The notes under the pieces are model-generated. The model was not told the origin of the DNA. It saw only the letters and a list, made by a program, of their open reading frames with translations, and searched no databases. A program made the position numbers and the translations under genes. From Berkiella sp964496435 (GTDB taxonomy: Bacteria > Pseudomonadota > Gammaproteobacteria > Berkiellales > Berkiellaceae), in contig CAZBZP010000001.1 of assembly GCA_964496435.1 (NCBI GenBank), positions 124,001 through 188,000 on the forward strand: DNA of 64,000 nt, in the 5' to 3' direction. Shown piece by piece: positions 52,391-61,778 of the stretch. How positions within the stretch are numbered: position 1 is the stretch's first letter; each line of letters opens with the position of its first letter.

Positions 52391-53608
52391 CTATGAGTGT
52401 AAACTCCTGCTGTTAGAGACATCTTGAGAAGAAGGTATATGCGTAACACCAATTTGTTTTGCAAGCTTGGACTGCGATGAATAAGCAAAAGTTATTATAT
52501 TAGCGGCTTCACTAAATATAGGGTAAAGCACATCATATTGATCATTTGCGATAAGGCCATGCGAGCTGAGCTGATGAAACAGCGGCTTAAATGTCTCAAT
52601 AGGCAATTTAAATTGCCAGGCTAATTTTTTCTTACCGTAGAATTCCTTAACATCACCTATCATTTGATATTTAATTATTGAGGGCTCTATATTCTGCAGT
52701 AATTTATAAACTCTATATTTACTTAGTGATAAAATCACACACTGCTCCTGTGGACGATAGTCCACATCAACATAGGGCGTTCTATCCTTTTTGGTCTCGG
52801 CTTTTAAAATGGCCATAGCATGTTCATTAGAAAGTATGCGCTGATGATATCTTTTTTGTAAATCAATAACCTCTGCCTTCACTTCTTTTACAATATGATC
52901 AAGCTTACTATAGCGCAAACCAACAAATTGGATGGGAGGTCGGCCAGATTTTGCGTTGTATTCCTCAATAGAGGCGCGGACTTTCTCCAAATTACTTAAT
53001 TTATCATCCCACATCACGATATATTCTGGCAGTTCTTCGCTTGTATTAAGGATTGAAAATAAGCATGCGCCTTTGTGCTCCCCGCCAGCTAAAATCATGC
53101 CATGATGTAAAATACTCTCTTTTCCTTGAGGCAAATCCTCTACCCTATTTTTAAATCTGCCAAGGTTAAAATCAATTTGAAATCGTTTTAGTTGTTCTAT
53201 TGTTTGGGATAATAAATAGGAGCCCCTGCTGGTTAAAAGCAGCGTATCTATACCTAGCTCTTGGAGCTTTCGTATAGCTGCGGGCGTGTCTTCTTCGATA
53301 GCGTATATATCATCGGGATGAATTTTATTGACTAAATCCAAGTACAAACTTAAGGTATTTTCCTTGGCTTGTATCGTGCTTAATCCTTGTTTTATAAAAT
53401 CGTTAAAATCAAAATCAAACCACTGATCTGTACCTAGCGTGTGCCTATAACTTAAGATGGTATTATCTAAATCAAATAATGCCATTTTCCTTTTATCTTT
53501 TAATTTATTCTTTTCAAGAAAATACAAACCGTCCTTAAAACTAGCTGTTTCATAGATTTTTGCATTTGGTGACTCAGATATTTTTTGCAAGGACATTGGT
53601 TTTGACAT
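52391..53608 (-). CDS. HAD-superfamily protein (DUF2608-like)
   Basis: Start at 53608, where AAGGAG is nine bases upstream; the ATG at 53629 has no site. This gives 405 residues. HAD motif 1 is ALFDLDNTILSYRH, motif 2 is LLLTSRGSY, and a motif 4-like IVMWDDKLSNLEKV lies near residue 205. It resembles the DUF2608 group common in Legionella, Coxiella and Chlamydia-like bacteria. The C-terminal 150 residues form a separate, unassigned part. Phosphatase activity is probable; the substrate is unknown. It is upstream of csaA with no spacer and divergent from tetR. Confidence 0.75.
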   Translation of the reverse strand: MSKPMSLQKISESPNAKIYETASFKDGLYFLEKNKLKDKRKMALFDLDNTILSYRHTLGTDQWFDFDFNDFIKQGLSTIQAKENTLSLYLDLVNKIHPDDIYAIEEDTPAAIRKLQELGIDTLLLTSRGSYLLSQTIEQLKRFQIDFNLGRFKNRVEDLPQGKESILHHGMILAGGEHKGACLFSILNTSEELPEYIVMWDDKLSNLEKVRASIEEYNAKSGRPPIQFVGLRYSKLDHIVKEVKAEVIDLQKRYHQRILSNEHAMAILKAETKKDRTPYVDVDYRPQEQCVILSLSKYRVYKLLQNIEPSIIKYQMIGDVKEFYGKKKLAWQFKLPIETFKPLFHQLSSHGLIANDQYDVLYPIFSEAANIITFAYSSQSKLAKQIGVTHIPSSQDVSNSRSLHS

Positions 53609-53818
53609 GATAGACCGCTCCTTTGGCATCTAAGAAATTTGCTGAAATTAAAATTGGTTTAGGCTTAACTTCAATTAGGTCTATAGGGAAATTAATAACA
53701 ACTTCAAAGCAATAAGTAAAGTGCTAAATTTTGATTAGAATTCTGCCTCTTAATATAGGTTCATGTCACAACCCGATATGTATTGGCTTTAAAGCATGTA
53801 GGTACAAGTAAAAAGCAG

Positions 53819-53834
53819 TTGACTAGTCAGTCAA
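53819..53834. promoter_or_regulatory. Likely TetR operator
   Basis: TTGACT and AGTCAA arms flank AGTC, an inverted repeat 42 bases before the tetR start at 53877. The layout suits self-repression and control of the adjoining efflux genes. Confidence 0.6.
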
Positions 53835-53876
53835 ATGATATATATTATGGATTATTACCAAGCGCATTTGGGGGCC

Positions 53877-54497
53877 ATGATGACCAAATCGGCACCTTTA
53901 ACTCGTCAAAACATTGTAGATACGGCTTCTGATTTGATTTGGAAGTATAGTTATGCCTCAGTTAGCATTGATGATATCTGCAAAGCCGCCAATGTGCGCA
54001 AGGGTTCCTTTTATCATTTCTTTCCCTCTAAAGTAGATTTAGTTATCGCTGTCATGGAAGAATGCTATCAAAGCAAAAAAGCAGCGTACGAGAAAATCTT
54101 TTCCGAGCAAAACGCCCCCCTAAAACGTTTTGAAGATTTAGCTGATTTTATGTATGACATTCAAGAAACTGCTTTTGAAAAACATGGCCAAGTCTGCGGC
54201 TGCCCTTTTACTTCACTTGGCAGTGAAATGGCCGCACAAGAAAGGCGCATTAGAGATAAATTAAATGAGCTTAATACACTCATGTACTCCTATTATGAAG
54301 TGGCAATTAAAGATTTGATAGCACAGGGGCTTTTGCCAAAAAACACAAACAGTGAAGCAAAAGCCAAAGAAATATACACCTTTTTAGTGGGCCTTTTTAC
54401 GATTGCTCGAATTCAAAACAATCTTGAAATGTTAAAACAAGAGCTCAAACCAGGCTTGTTTCGCACATTGGGTATTAGTGAGCATTATTACGCTTAA
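53877..54497 (+). CDS. TetR-family repressor of the RND pump
   Basis: A 206-residue regulator from ATG 53877, placed after a G-run ribosome site (GGGGG). An ATG at 53835 abuts the operator and has no site. The helix-turn-helix is in VSIDDICKAANVRKGSFYHFF (about residues 30-50), followed by a helical ligand-binding domain that includes CGCPFTSLGSEMA, typical of NemR/AcrR-like members. It lies 53 bases upstream of the pump genes, so it most likely represses them until a drug or toxic compound binds. Confidence 0.9.
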   Translation: MMTKSAPLTRQNIVDTASDLIWKYSYASVSIDDICKAANVRKGSFYHFFPSKVDLVIAVMEECYQSKKAAYEKIFSEQNAPLKRFEDLADFMYDIQETAFEKHGQVCGCPFTSLGSEMAAQERRIRDKLNELNTLMYSYYEVAIKDLIAQGLLPKNTNSEAKAKEIYTFLVGLFTIARIQNNLEMLKQELKPGLFRTLGISEHYYA

Positions 54498-54550
54498 AGT
54501 TAAACTCGACCTGCAGCTTGCAAAGCATAAGTGGGTTAAGGAGAACTGTC

Positions 54551-55708
54551 ATGTCAAAAAGTTTTAAACTCATTGGGATATTCGCCATACTTATCATTGG
54601 CTTTATAAGTATTACTTCATATTCTAGCTCAACAGCAAAAACGCCTCCCAGCGCTCCTGTCATGCCAGCAGTCAGTGTAAGTGTGCAAACAATTGAACCA
54701 CAAAAGATATTAATTTGGTCTTCTTTTTCTGGTCGTATGCAACCTGTTGATTATGCGCAAATTCGCCCTGAAGTCAGTGGTCGCATTACTGAAATTCGTT
54801 TTAAAGACGGTGATATTGTTAAAGCAGGCGATGTTTTAATGGTTATCGATCCCCAGCCTTATGAAGCAGCGGTTGAAAAAGCCCAAGCTAATCTTGTATC
54901 TGCTACAACCAAAGCTGAATTTGCCTCTAAGGAATTTGTTCGTTCATCTAGTTTAATAAAATCGCAATCTATCTCACAAAGGAACTTTGATCAAAGTGCA
55001 AACGATGAAAAGGTTGCACAAGCCGATATTAAAGTGGCCCAAGCTGAATTGACTCAAGCTAAAATAAACCTCAGTCATGCTTATGTCAAAGCCCCTATCT
55101 CCGGACGTGTCTCACGTGCTGAAATAACTGTTGGCAACTTGGTTGATACAGGCCCTAATGCACCAGTACTTACCTCTATTGTCTCAAATGATGGTATTTA
55201 TGCTGATTTTGAAGTCGATGAGCAAACCTATTTGAAAAGCATTCGTTCTCATGCCACCACCTCGGCCCAAGAACAATCTATCCCTGTAGAACTAACCGTT
55301 CTTGGTGATGAGGATCATGTCTACAAAGGCACTATCTATAGTTTTGATAATAAAATTGATGCCACCTCTGGCACCATACGTGCCCGGGCTAAATTTGATA
55401 ATGCTGATGGCAGCCTGGTGCCCGGCATGTTTGTTTCAGTCAAATTAGCCAGTAGCAATCAGCAAAATGTAATTTTAGTACCTGAGCGCGCCATTGCTAA
55501 TGATCAAAACAAAAAATATGTGTATGTTGTTAATAACGATAACAAAGTCGCCTATCGCGAAGTAAGTTTAGGACAACATGCAAAGGAAGGCTTACGTATT
55601 GTATTGAATGGCTTAACGCCAGGTGAGCGTGTTATTGTTGATGGTTTACAACACGTACAACCTGACATTGTGGTGCAAATTAAAGAGATAGTAACAAAAT
55701 CGCGTTAA
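54551..55708 (+). CDS. RND efflux periplasmic adaptor (AcrA/MexE-like)
   Basis: A 385-residue membrane-fusion protein. The start at 54551 has TAAGGAG upstream; an earlier ATG (54518) adds eleven unsupported residues. A signal-anchor lies at about residues 5-25; no lipobox cysteine is seen. The barrel-sandwich halves are at about 65-100 (IRPEVSGRITEIRFKDGDIV) and 180-205 (AYVKAPISGRVSRAEI), a coiled hairpin at about 100-175, and beta-barrel and membrane-proximal domains after that. It couples the inner-membrane pump to a TolC-type channel, which is not in the window. Confidence 0.93.
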   Translation: MSKSFKLIGIFAILIIGFISITSYSSSTAKTPPSAPVMPAVSVSVQTIEPQKILIWSSFSGRMQPVDYAQIRPEVSGRITEIRFKDGDIVKAGDVLMVIDPQPYEAAVEKAQANLVSATTKAEFASKEFVRSSSLIKSQSISQRNFDQSANDEKVAQADIKVAQAELTQAKINLSHAYVKAPISGRVSRAEITVGNLVDTGPNAPVLTSIVSNDGIYADFEVDEQTYLKSIRSHATTSAQEQSIPVELTVLGDEDHVYKGTIYSFDNKIDATSGTIRARAKFDNADGSLVPGMFVSVKLASSNQQNVILVPERAIANDQNKKYVYVVNNDNKVAYREVSLGQHAKEGLRIVLNGLTPGERVIVDGLQHVQPDIVVQIKEIVTKSR

Positions 55709-55740
55709 CCTTGTAGATTTTCTGTTCAAGGAACAGCACT

Positions 55741-58700
55741 ATGACATTATCAAAATTTTTTATTGATAGACCCATTTTTGCTGGCGTGATATCAATTATT
55801 ATCTTCCTCGCTGGCCTAATTTCAATGTTTCAGCTACCGATTTCAGAATACCCAGAAGTGGTGCCCCCTTCTGTGGTTGTTAAAGCTCAATTTCCAGGCG
55901 CAAGCCCCACTGTGATTGCACAAACTGTTGCCACGCCTTTAGAAGAGCAAATTAACGGTGTGGAAAACATGCTCTATATGTTTTCGCAAGCAGCAAGTGA
56001 TGGCACTTTAACCTTAACGGTCACCTTTAAACTTGGTACTGATCCTGATCTTGCTACACAATTAGTTCAAAATCGTGTTAATCAAGCACTCCCTAGGTTA
56101 CCAGATGTAACCAGGCAATTAGGTGTTACTACCGTTAAAAGCTCTCCTGATTTAACCATGGTGGTGCATCTTAATTCCCCCAATGATCGCTACGATATGT
56201 TATATCTTCGTAACTATGCTTTGTTGAATGTTAAAGATCAATTATCCAAAATCCCTGGCATCGGCAGCGTTCAGCTCTATGGCTCTGGCGATTATGCGAT
56301 GCGCATTTGGCTCAACCCGGAAAAAGTTGCAGAGAGAGGCATGTCTGCCAATGAAGTAATTGATGCTATTCGCCGACAAAATGTACAAGTTGCTGCAGGC
56401 GTCATCGGTGGCCCACCCTATGAGCAAGGCGTTGAAATTCAAGAACCCGTTAATGCGCAAGGCCGTCTAACGTCCCCTGATGAATTTGGCGATATTATTA
56501 TCAAAAGAACAAACGGCATCATCACCCGATTAAAAGATGTTGCGCGTATTGAAGTCGATGCTGCAGAGTATGGCTTGCGCTCTTTGCTTGATAATAAAGC
56601 CGCTGTTGCTATCCCTATCTTTCAAACACCAGGCTCAAATGCCATTGAGATCTCTAATAAAGTGCGCGAAACAATGAAAGAGCTCAAAGGGCGTTTTCCT
56701 GAAGGCATTGATTATAGCATTGTCTATGATCCCACCATTTTTGTGAGAGGCTCTATTGAAGCGGTTATCCATACTTTACTTGAAGCCGTGGCACTGGTTG
56801 TATTAGTTGTTATCTTATTTTTACAAACATGGCGCGCATCAATTATTCCTTTGTTAGCGGTGCCCATATCGATTATCGGTACTTTTGCTATCATGCACCT
56901 GTTTGGTTTTTCAATTAACGCTTTATCCTTATTTGGCTTAGTCTTAGCCATCGGTATTGTGGTTGACGATGCGATTGTTGTTGTTGAAAATGTTGAGCGC
57001 AATATTGAAAATGGCTTAAGCCCCAGAGATGCCACCATTAAAGCCATGCAAGAAGTAACCGGGCCCATTATCGCTATTGCCTTAGTATTATGCGCAGTTT
57101 TCATCCCTATCGCGTTTATCAGCGGTCTTACCGGCCAATTTTATCGTCAATTTGCTTTAACTATCGCCTTTTCAACTATTATTTCAGCTTTTAACTCTTT
57201 GACGCTATCCCCTGCTTTATCGGTGACACTCCTCAAAGGAACGCATGATTCCCCTGATAGACTGACACGCATCATGAACGCCCTGTTTGGGAAGTTTTTT
57301 GCACTGTTTAATCGTTTTTTTCATAAGAATGCACAAAGATATGGCAATGGGGTGAACCGTGCGCTTAGGCATAAATCCATTGCCCTTTTTTGCTATGTGG
57401 GGCTTCTTGGCTTTACTTTTATTGGCTTTCAACAGGTTCCACCGGGCTTCGTGCCAGTACAAGACAAACAGTATTTAGTTAGCTTTGCACAATTACCGGA
57501 TGGTGCAACACTTGATAGAACAGAAAAAGTTATCCGTGAGATGTCCGACATCGCTTTAAAGGAACCCGGTGTAGAAAGCGCTGTTGCTTTTCCTGGACTC
57601 TCCATTAATGGTTTTATTAATAGCCCCTCTGCAGGTATTGTGTTTGTTACCCTAAAACCATTCGAAGAGCGCAGATCTCAAGATTTATCTGGGTTTGCCA
57701 TTTCACAACGCTTACAACAAAAATATGCACAAATGAAAGATGCCTTCATCGCCATCTTCCCACCGCCCCCTGTACAAGGTTTAGGCACCATAGGTGGTTT
57801 TAAGCTGCAAGTGGAAGACAGAAGCGATCAAGGGGATGCAGCACTTAATCAAACCATGAAAGCTATTTTAGGCAAAGCAATGAAAACGCCAGAGCTTTCT
57901 CGTGTTTTTACAAGTTATAATATAAATACACCGCAATTGTATGCTGATTTAGATCGTGCCAAAGCAATGCAATTAGGGGTAGATGTGCAAGATGCTTTTA
58001 ATACCATGCAAATTTATCTGGGTTCACTTTATATTAACGATTTTAATAAGTTTGGGCGAACCTATGAAGTTATTGCTCAAGCAGACAAACAATTTCGCTC
58101 AAAACCTGATGACATCCTTAAATTACAAACTAAAAATTTTGAAGGCAAAATGGTGCCATTGGGTGCTTTTGTGCAAGTCTCTGAGATTGCAGGGCCCGAT
58201 AACGCCATGCGTTACAATGCTTACCGCTCTGCAGATATCAACGGCGGCCCTGGTGTTGGCTATTCAACCGGGCAAGCTCAAGCGGCCATAGTTAAAATCT
58301 TGAATGAAACCCTTCCTAAAGGCATGCGTTTTGAATGGACTGAACTTACCTATCAACAAATTTTGTCAGGTAATACGGCGCTTATTGTCTTTCCTATATG
58401 CGTGCTATTGGTGTTTTTAGTTTTGGCCGCTCAATATGAAAGTTTCTTCTTGCCATTGGCCATTATTTTAATTGTGCCGATGTGTTTACTATCTGCCATC
58501 ACAGGTGTATGGCTCACCGGCTCAGATAACAATTTGTTTACACAAATTGGCTTTTTCGTTCTTATCGGGCTTGCTTGTAAAAATGCCATTCTTATTGTCG
58601 AATTTGCCAGAGAATTAGAATTCCAAGGGCGCAGCACCGTCAACGCCGCTATTGAAGCAGCCGGTCTTCGCTTACGCCCCATTCTCATGACTTCTATGGC

Positions 58701-58899
58701 CTTTATTATGGGGGTTGTACCATTGGTATTGTCATCAGGTGCAGGCGCAGAAATGCGCCATGCAATGGGTGTGGCCGTATTTTCTGGTATGTTGGGCGTT
58801 ACCTTTTTTGGTTTATTCCTAACACCTGTCTTTTATGTGGTTATCCGTGCACTTGAAAAGCGTGTCACCGGAACCGAGAAAGTGCATCATCATGTGTAA
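55741..58899 (+). CDS. RND efflux pump permease (AcrB/HAE-1 family)
   Basis: A 1052-residue proton-driven drug exporter (AcrB has 1049) with twelve membrane helices and two large periplasmic loops. It opens with LSKFFIDRPIFAGVISIII. The proton-relay aspartates are in AIGIVVDDAIVVVENVERN, and the lysine is in LIGLACKNAILIVEFARE. Both porter halves are complete. It lies 32 bases after the adaptor gene, and tetR, adaptor and pump form one unit. It probably exports toxic organics or antibiotics. Confidence 0.95.
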   Translation: MTLSKFFIDRPIFAGVISIIIFLAGLISMFQLPISEYPEVVPPSVVVKAQFPGASPTVIAQTVATPLEEQINGVENMLYMFSQAASDGTLTLTVTFKLGTDPDLATQLVQNRVNQALPRLPDVTRQLGVTTVKSSPDLTMVVHLNSPNDRYDMLYLRNYALLNVKDQLSKIPGIGSVQLYGSGDYAMRIWLNPEKVAERGMSANEVIDAIRRQNVQVAAGVIGGPPYEQGVEIQEPVNAQGRLTSPDEFGDIIIKRTNGIITRLKDVARIEVDAAEYGLRSLLDNKAAVAIPIFQTPGSNAIEISNKVRETMKELKGRFPEGIDYSIVYDPTIFVRGSIEAVIHTLLEAVALVVLVVILFLQTWRASIIPLLAVPISIIGTFAIMHLFGFSINALSLFGLVLAIGIVVDDAIVVVENVERNIENGLSPRDATIKAMQEVTGPIIAIALVLCAVFIPIAFISGLTGQFYRQFALTIAFSTIISAFNSLTLSPALSVTLLKGTHDSPDRLTRIMNALFGKFFALFNRFFHKNAQRYGNGVNRALRHKSIALFCYVGLLGFTFIGFQQVPPGFVPVQDKQYLVSFAQLPDGATLDRTEKVIREMSDIALKEPGVESAVAFPGLSINGFINSPSAGIVFVTLKPFEERRSQDLSGFAISQRLQQKYAQMKDAFIAIFPPPPVQGLGTIGGFKLQVEDRSDQGDAALNQTMKAILGKAMKTPELSRVFTSYNINTPQLYADLDRAKAMQLGVDVQDAFNTMQIYLGSLYINDFNKFGRTYEVIAQADKQFRSKPDDILKLQTKNFEGKMVPLGAFVQVSEIAGPDNAMRYNAYRSADINGGPGVGYSTGQAQAAIVKILNETLPKGMRFEWTELTYQQILSGNTALIVFPICVLLVFLVLAAQYESFFLPLAIILIVPMCLLSAITGVWLTGSDNNLFTQIGFFVLIGLACKNAILIVEFARELEFQGRSTVNAAIEAAGLRLRPILMTSMAFIMGVVPLVLSSGAGAEMRHAMGVAVFSGMLGVTFFGLFLTPVFYVVIRALEKRVTGTEKVHHHV

Positions 58900-59035
58900 A
58901 AATACTTGAAAGTCACATATAAGATTGCATTAAACTGCTGCCTCCCTCATAAATATGTCGCCATTTCCGCGACATATTATTAAGTAAATTTGCTATAACA
59001 TATGAAGTTACTCAGCAAACAACCAATACGAACCT

Positions 59036-60430
59036 ATGTTAGATCTTGAATTAAACTTAATTAATTACTTTGACTTTGCATCTGAGAAAGAGAATAGCAA
59101 CCCTAATGCTCTTGAAAAACCAAGCCAAGATTTTCAACATTTAAAAAGAAATAATGTAAAGCCATCGGCCTTTGAAGAGCCTTTAATCCCCGAACCCTTC
59201 GACTTTGAGACATTAATTAGCAACCAAATGCTAAAAATAAATGATACCCTCTCAAGGCAGTATGATGCCTTTTTAGATCGCTTAGATGCTGCAAAAAAAC
59301 AACCAATGCCTTCAAAATTAAGTGCCTTGATTACGCAGCAAGATTTGAATGAAATATTCAATTTCTTTTTAGAAGTACGCAGCCCACACATTGTAGACTC
59401 CGTGAATAAATTAGAACCCGGCAAATCACTATATCTAGATAAAGCGGACACAGGATTGGCCAGAACACTCTCGATTTTGCGACATCAAAGGGGTGAATAT
59501 AAACTGATTGTTGAAACAAAAAGCAAACTCGCAAATGGCACAAAGTCTGCTCCTATCAAAAAAGTAGGCGGCGACAAAACGGGTAAACCATCATGGCGTG
59601 TTGATGTAGGACCTACGCCCTATTTCAATTTAGTAAAAAAAATAAAAAAAGAAAATAATTTAGATGACGCAAAGAAAGAAATTAGGCTCTCACAACTATT
59701 TGCCTGTGACACCGTAAATGAAAATGAACTTGGTGCAGTTTATTATGGTAAAAATCGTCGAAAAGTATCTTTCTATTCTTTAAAAGCGGATTATGACTTA
59801 CGTGATTTAATTTACGAAAGCAAATTATCATTGTCTACCAAACAAATAAACCAAATTATTTCAGACATACTGAATGCCGTTAGAGTATTTCATGATCAAG
59901 GTTTTGTTTTTCAGGATCTAAAACCAATGAATGTTTTGATCTATAGTGATGGTCAGGGCGGCTTTAAGGCAAAGCTAACTGATTTTGGATTGTGTGCTAA
60001 ACATTTAGCTCGAAAGAAACACCCGGTAGCAACGCGGGGATTTGAATCACCTGAAATAGCACATTACCATCTTCATAATAAAACCGTGCAGCATGATTAC
60101 TTTAATAGGTGCAATTCTTATGGCAAGGCAATAAGCAAAAGTTCCATCTATAATAATATTGAATCTACGCAATTTGAATGTCCCCACAAAGCCAATGATA
60201 TGTGGTCACTGGGGATCTTATTTTATGAATTAAAATTTAAACAGCATCCAGCACTGTCTTCTTCATCCTCTATATCTAAAATTAAAAGGGATCCACTCAT
60301 TTGTGCTTTATTAACACCATTACGAGCTTCACGAGCAGATATTAATCGTGCAATTGATATTCATCATCAACATTGCACATCACTGAATTTGCGCACGATA
60401 ACTAACAAGAAAAGGCAACGACGAAGTTAA
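59036..60430 (+). CDS. Eukaryotic-type Ser/Thr protein kinase with basic C-terminal tail; candidate effector
   Basis: A 464-residue protein. Residues 1-130 are unassigned and partly helical. The kinase domain runs about 140-440. The catalytic loop reads FQDLKPMNVL, with catalytic D294 and N299 but Gln in place of the usual Arg of HRD. The metal-binding D316-F-G is in LTDFGLCAK, and GFESPE takes the APE position, then DMWSLGILFYEL. The tail ends in KKRQRRS, a possible monopartite nuclear signal. There is no transmembrane or PASTA region, unlike bacterial housekeeping PknB-type kinases. It is probably delivered to the host, as in Legionella LegK proteins. The ribosome site is weak. Confidence 0.8.
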   Translation: MLDLELNLINYFDFASEKENSNPNALEKPSQDFQHLKRNNVKPSAFEEPLIPEPFDFETLISNQMLKINDTLSRQYDAFLDRLDAAKKQPMPSKLSALITQQDLNEIFNFFLEVRSPHIVDSVNKLEPGKSLYLDKADTGLARTLSILRHQRGEYKLIVETKSKLANGTKSAPIKKVGGDKTGKPSWRVDVGPTPYFNLVKKIKKENNLDDAKKEIRLSQLFACDTVNENELGAVYYGKNRRKVSFYSLKADYDLRDLIYESKLSLSTKQINQIISDILNAVRVFHDQGFVFQDLKPMNVLIYSDGQGGFKAKLTDFGLCAKHLARKKHPVATRGFESPEIAHYHLHNKTVQHDYFNRCNSYGKAISKSSIYNNIESTQFECPHKANDMWSLGILFYELKFKQHPALSSSSSISKIKRDPLICALLTPLRASRADINRAIDIHHQHCTSLNLRTITNKKRQRRS

Positions 60431-60494
60431 TCGCAAGCACTATCAAGCCCTGCACAAAACGCTTCGCATAATGTGGAACACTGTAATCCTCAGG

Positions 60495-60523
60495 AAAAAA
60501 AAAGGCAGCTTATGCTGCCTTTT
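60495..60523 (-). terminator. Rho-independent terminator for the small minus-strand gene
   Basis: Ten-base arms 60500-60509 and 60514-60523 close a 4-nt loop; on the minus strand the stem merges into nine Ts (60503-60495). It lies just past the stop at 60532. Confidence 0.9.
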
Positions 60524-60531
60524 AGACGTGA

Positions 60532-60819
60532 TTAATAAGGACGTGGGCGCGGCAGCTCCATTCTTGGTGCAGCGGTCATTTGATAACGTGCTCTTGCAAT
60601 GGCATAAGCATCGTTTTCATTTTGATGGGCTCTATATAATTGAAATAAACCATAACCTAACATGGGAACGGCATATTTTAAGCCACCCATTAGACCAGCC
60701 GGTACTGCGCCAGCAACAAATGCTAAACCACCTATTTTTTGTTCTTGTGCTCTTTTTAGCTTTTCTTCTTGAAGCATGGAACCCAAAGTATCAGCAGCTG
60801 CAAATATAAAATCTAGCAT
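60532..60819 (-). CDS. Small hypothetical protein
   Basis: A 95-residue protein starting at 60819, where GGAG stands 6 bases upstream; an earlier ATG at 60906 has no such support. I do not recognise it. Residues 1-30 are helical and charged towards the end, 34-60 are hydrophobic and glycine-rich (GLAFVAGAVPAGLMGGL), and the C-terminus is proline/arginine rich (ending PRPRPY). It may be a small membrane protein. It has its own terminator. Confidence 0.65.
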   Translation of the reverse strand: MLDFIFAAADTLGSMLQEEKLKRAQEQKIGGLAFVAGAVPAGLMGGLKYAVPMLGYGLFQLYRAHQNENDAYAIARARYQMTAAPRMELPRPRPY

Positions 60820-61047
60820 CGTGTTCTCCACAACAATCATTAATATTACTGTTAGATTACTTATTATAAAGTCTTGTTTAAAGCAAAAAGCGACTACCTT
60901 GCCCATATTGCAGATAGGCTTAATGATTATAAGAGCATATACACTTTTTTGGTTAAAATTGACCAGAACTGTAGCTAGACAGTTAACAAATTCAATGGTA
61001 AATGATAGGATTGTCGGTCTGTTTAGTAGTAGAAAGAGATTAAATCA

Positions 61048-61758
61048 ATGATCGGATTAGCTAAGAGTTATAACAGCCTAGTAGATGATATATGTTCATT
61101 ATATTCAAAGGGTTTTACCAAACTAATGTGCTCACATACAAGAAATGATGAAGCATTAGCAGCGCTTGAAGCCATTGCGCTTTATGAACACTATCAAAAT
61201 ATTAACTCGACTAAAATCACGACACTGAGTGAATTTGCTACATTTTTAGATAAGGCAAGCGAAGATTACCTTAGCTATTTTGCAGGTCAAGGCTTAGATG
61301 TCATTGTATATGCAGATAATCTCGATACCATTAATTTAAATCAAATGCAGCACGCTATTAAGCAAGCACAATTAGCCATTGCATTGAAAGATGTACCCAA
61401 ACAAACATGCCCTATAGAAAAGGCTATTCAATTACCTGTGCGATTGAATATAAAAGATAATGAAAAAGAAAATAAACACACAAACATCACAAGCAATAAA
61501 GGCAGGCATTCTAAAAATGGTTCTGAAAACTACCAACACGGGGCACGATTTGCCAACGATTGGCTGCAAATTCAAATTGCAAAATTAGATAGCTGGGATA
61601 ATATTCGTAATATGATTTCAAGAGCCAGCCTTGAAAAGGTGCTTAAATCGCATTCACGTTTTGATGATTATCAGCGCGGTGGTCTGGACCAATATGACAA
61701 AGTAATGAATGAGATTGCGCCTGAGGTTCAAGCAAACTCTTCAAAAGCAACATTCTAA
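61048..61758 (+). CDS. Unknown soluble protein
   Basis: A 236-residue protein I do not recognise. It is mostly helical. A charged, low-complexity linker (about 145-170, rich in Lys, Asn and Glu) divides two helical halves. There is no signal peptide, membrane segment or enzyme motif. AAAGAGA precedes the ATG. A short hairpin ends the gene. Its composition resembles the effector-like genes nearby, but no function can be given. Confidence 0.6.
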   Translation: MIGLAKSYNSLVDDICSLYSKGFTKLMCSHTRNDEALAALEAIALYEHYQNINSTKITTLSEFATFLDKASEDYLSYFAGQGLDVIVYADNLDTINLNQMQHAIKQAQLAIALKDVPKQTCPIEKAIQLPVRLNIKDNEKENKHTNITSNKGRHSKNGSENYQHGARFANDWLQIQIAKLDSWDNIRNMISRASLEKVLKSHSRFDDYQRGGLDQYDKVMNEIAPEVQANSSKATF

Positions 61759-61761
61759 AGC

Positions 61762-61778
61762 TAAAGGGCCTCCCTTTA
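61762..61778 (+). terminator. Short terminator-like hairpin
   Basis: TAAAGGG (61762-61768) pairs with CCCTTTA (61772-61778) around CCT, followed by TTTAT, four bases after the stop of the unknown gene. Confidence 0.6.
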
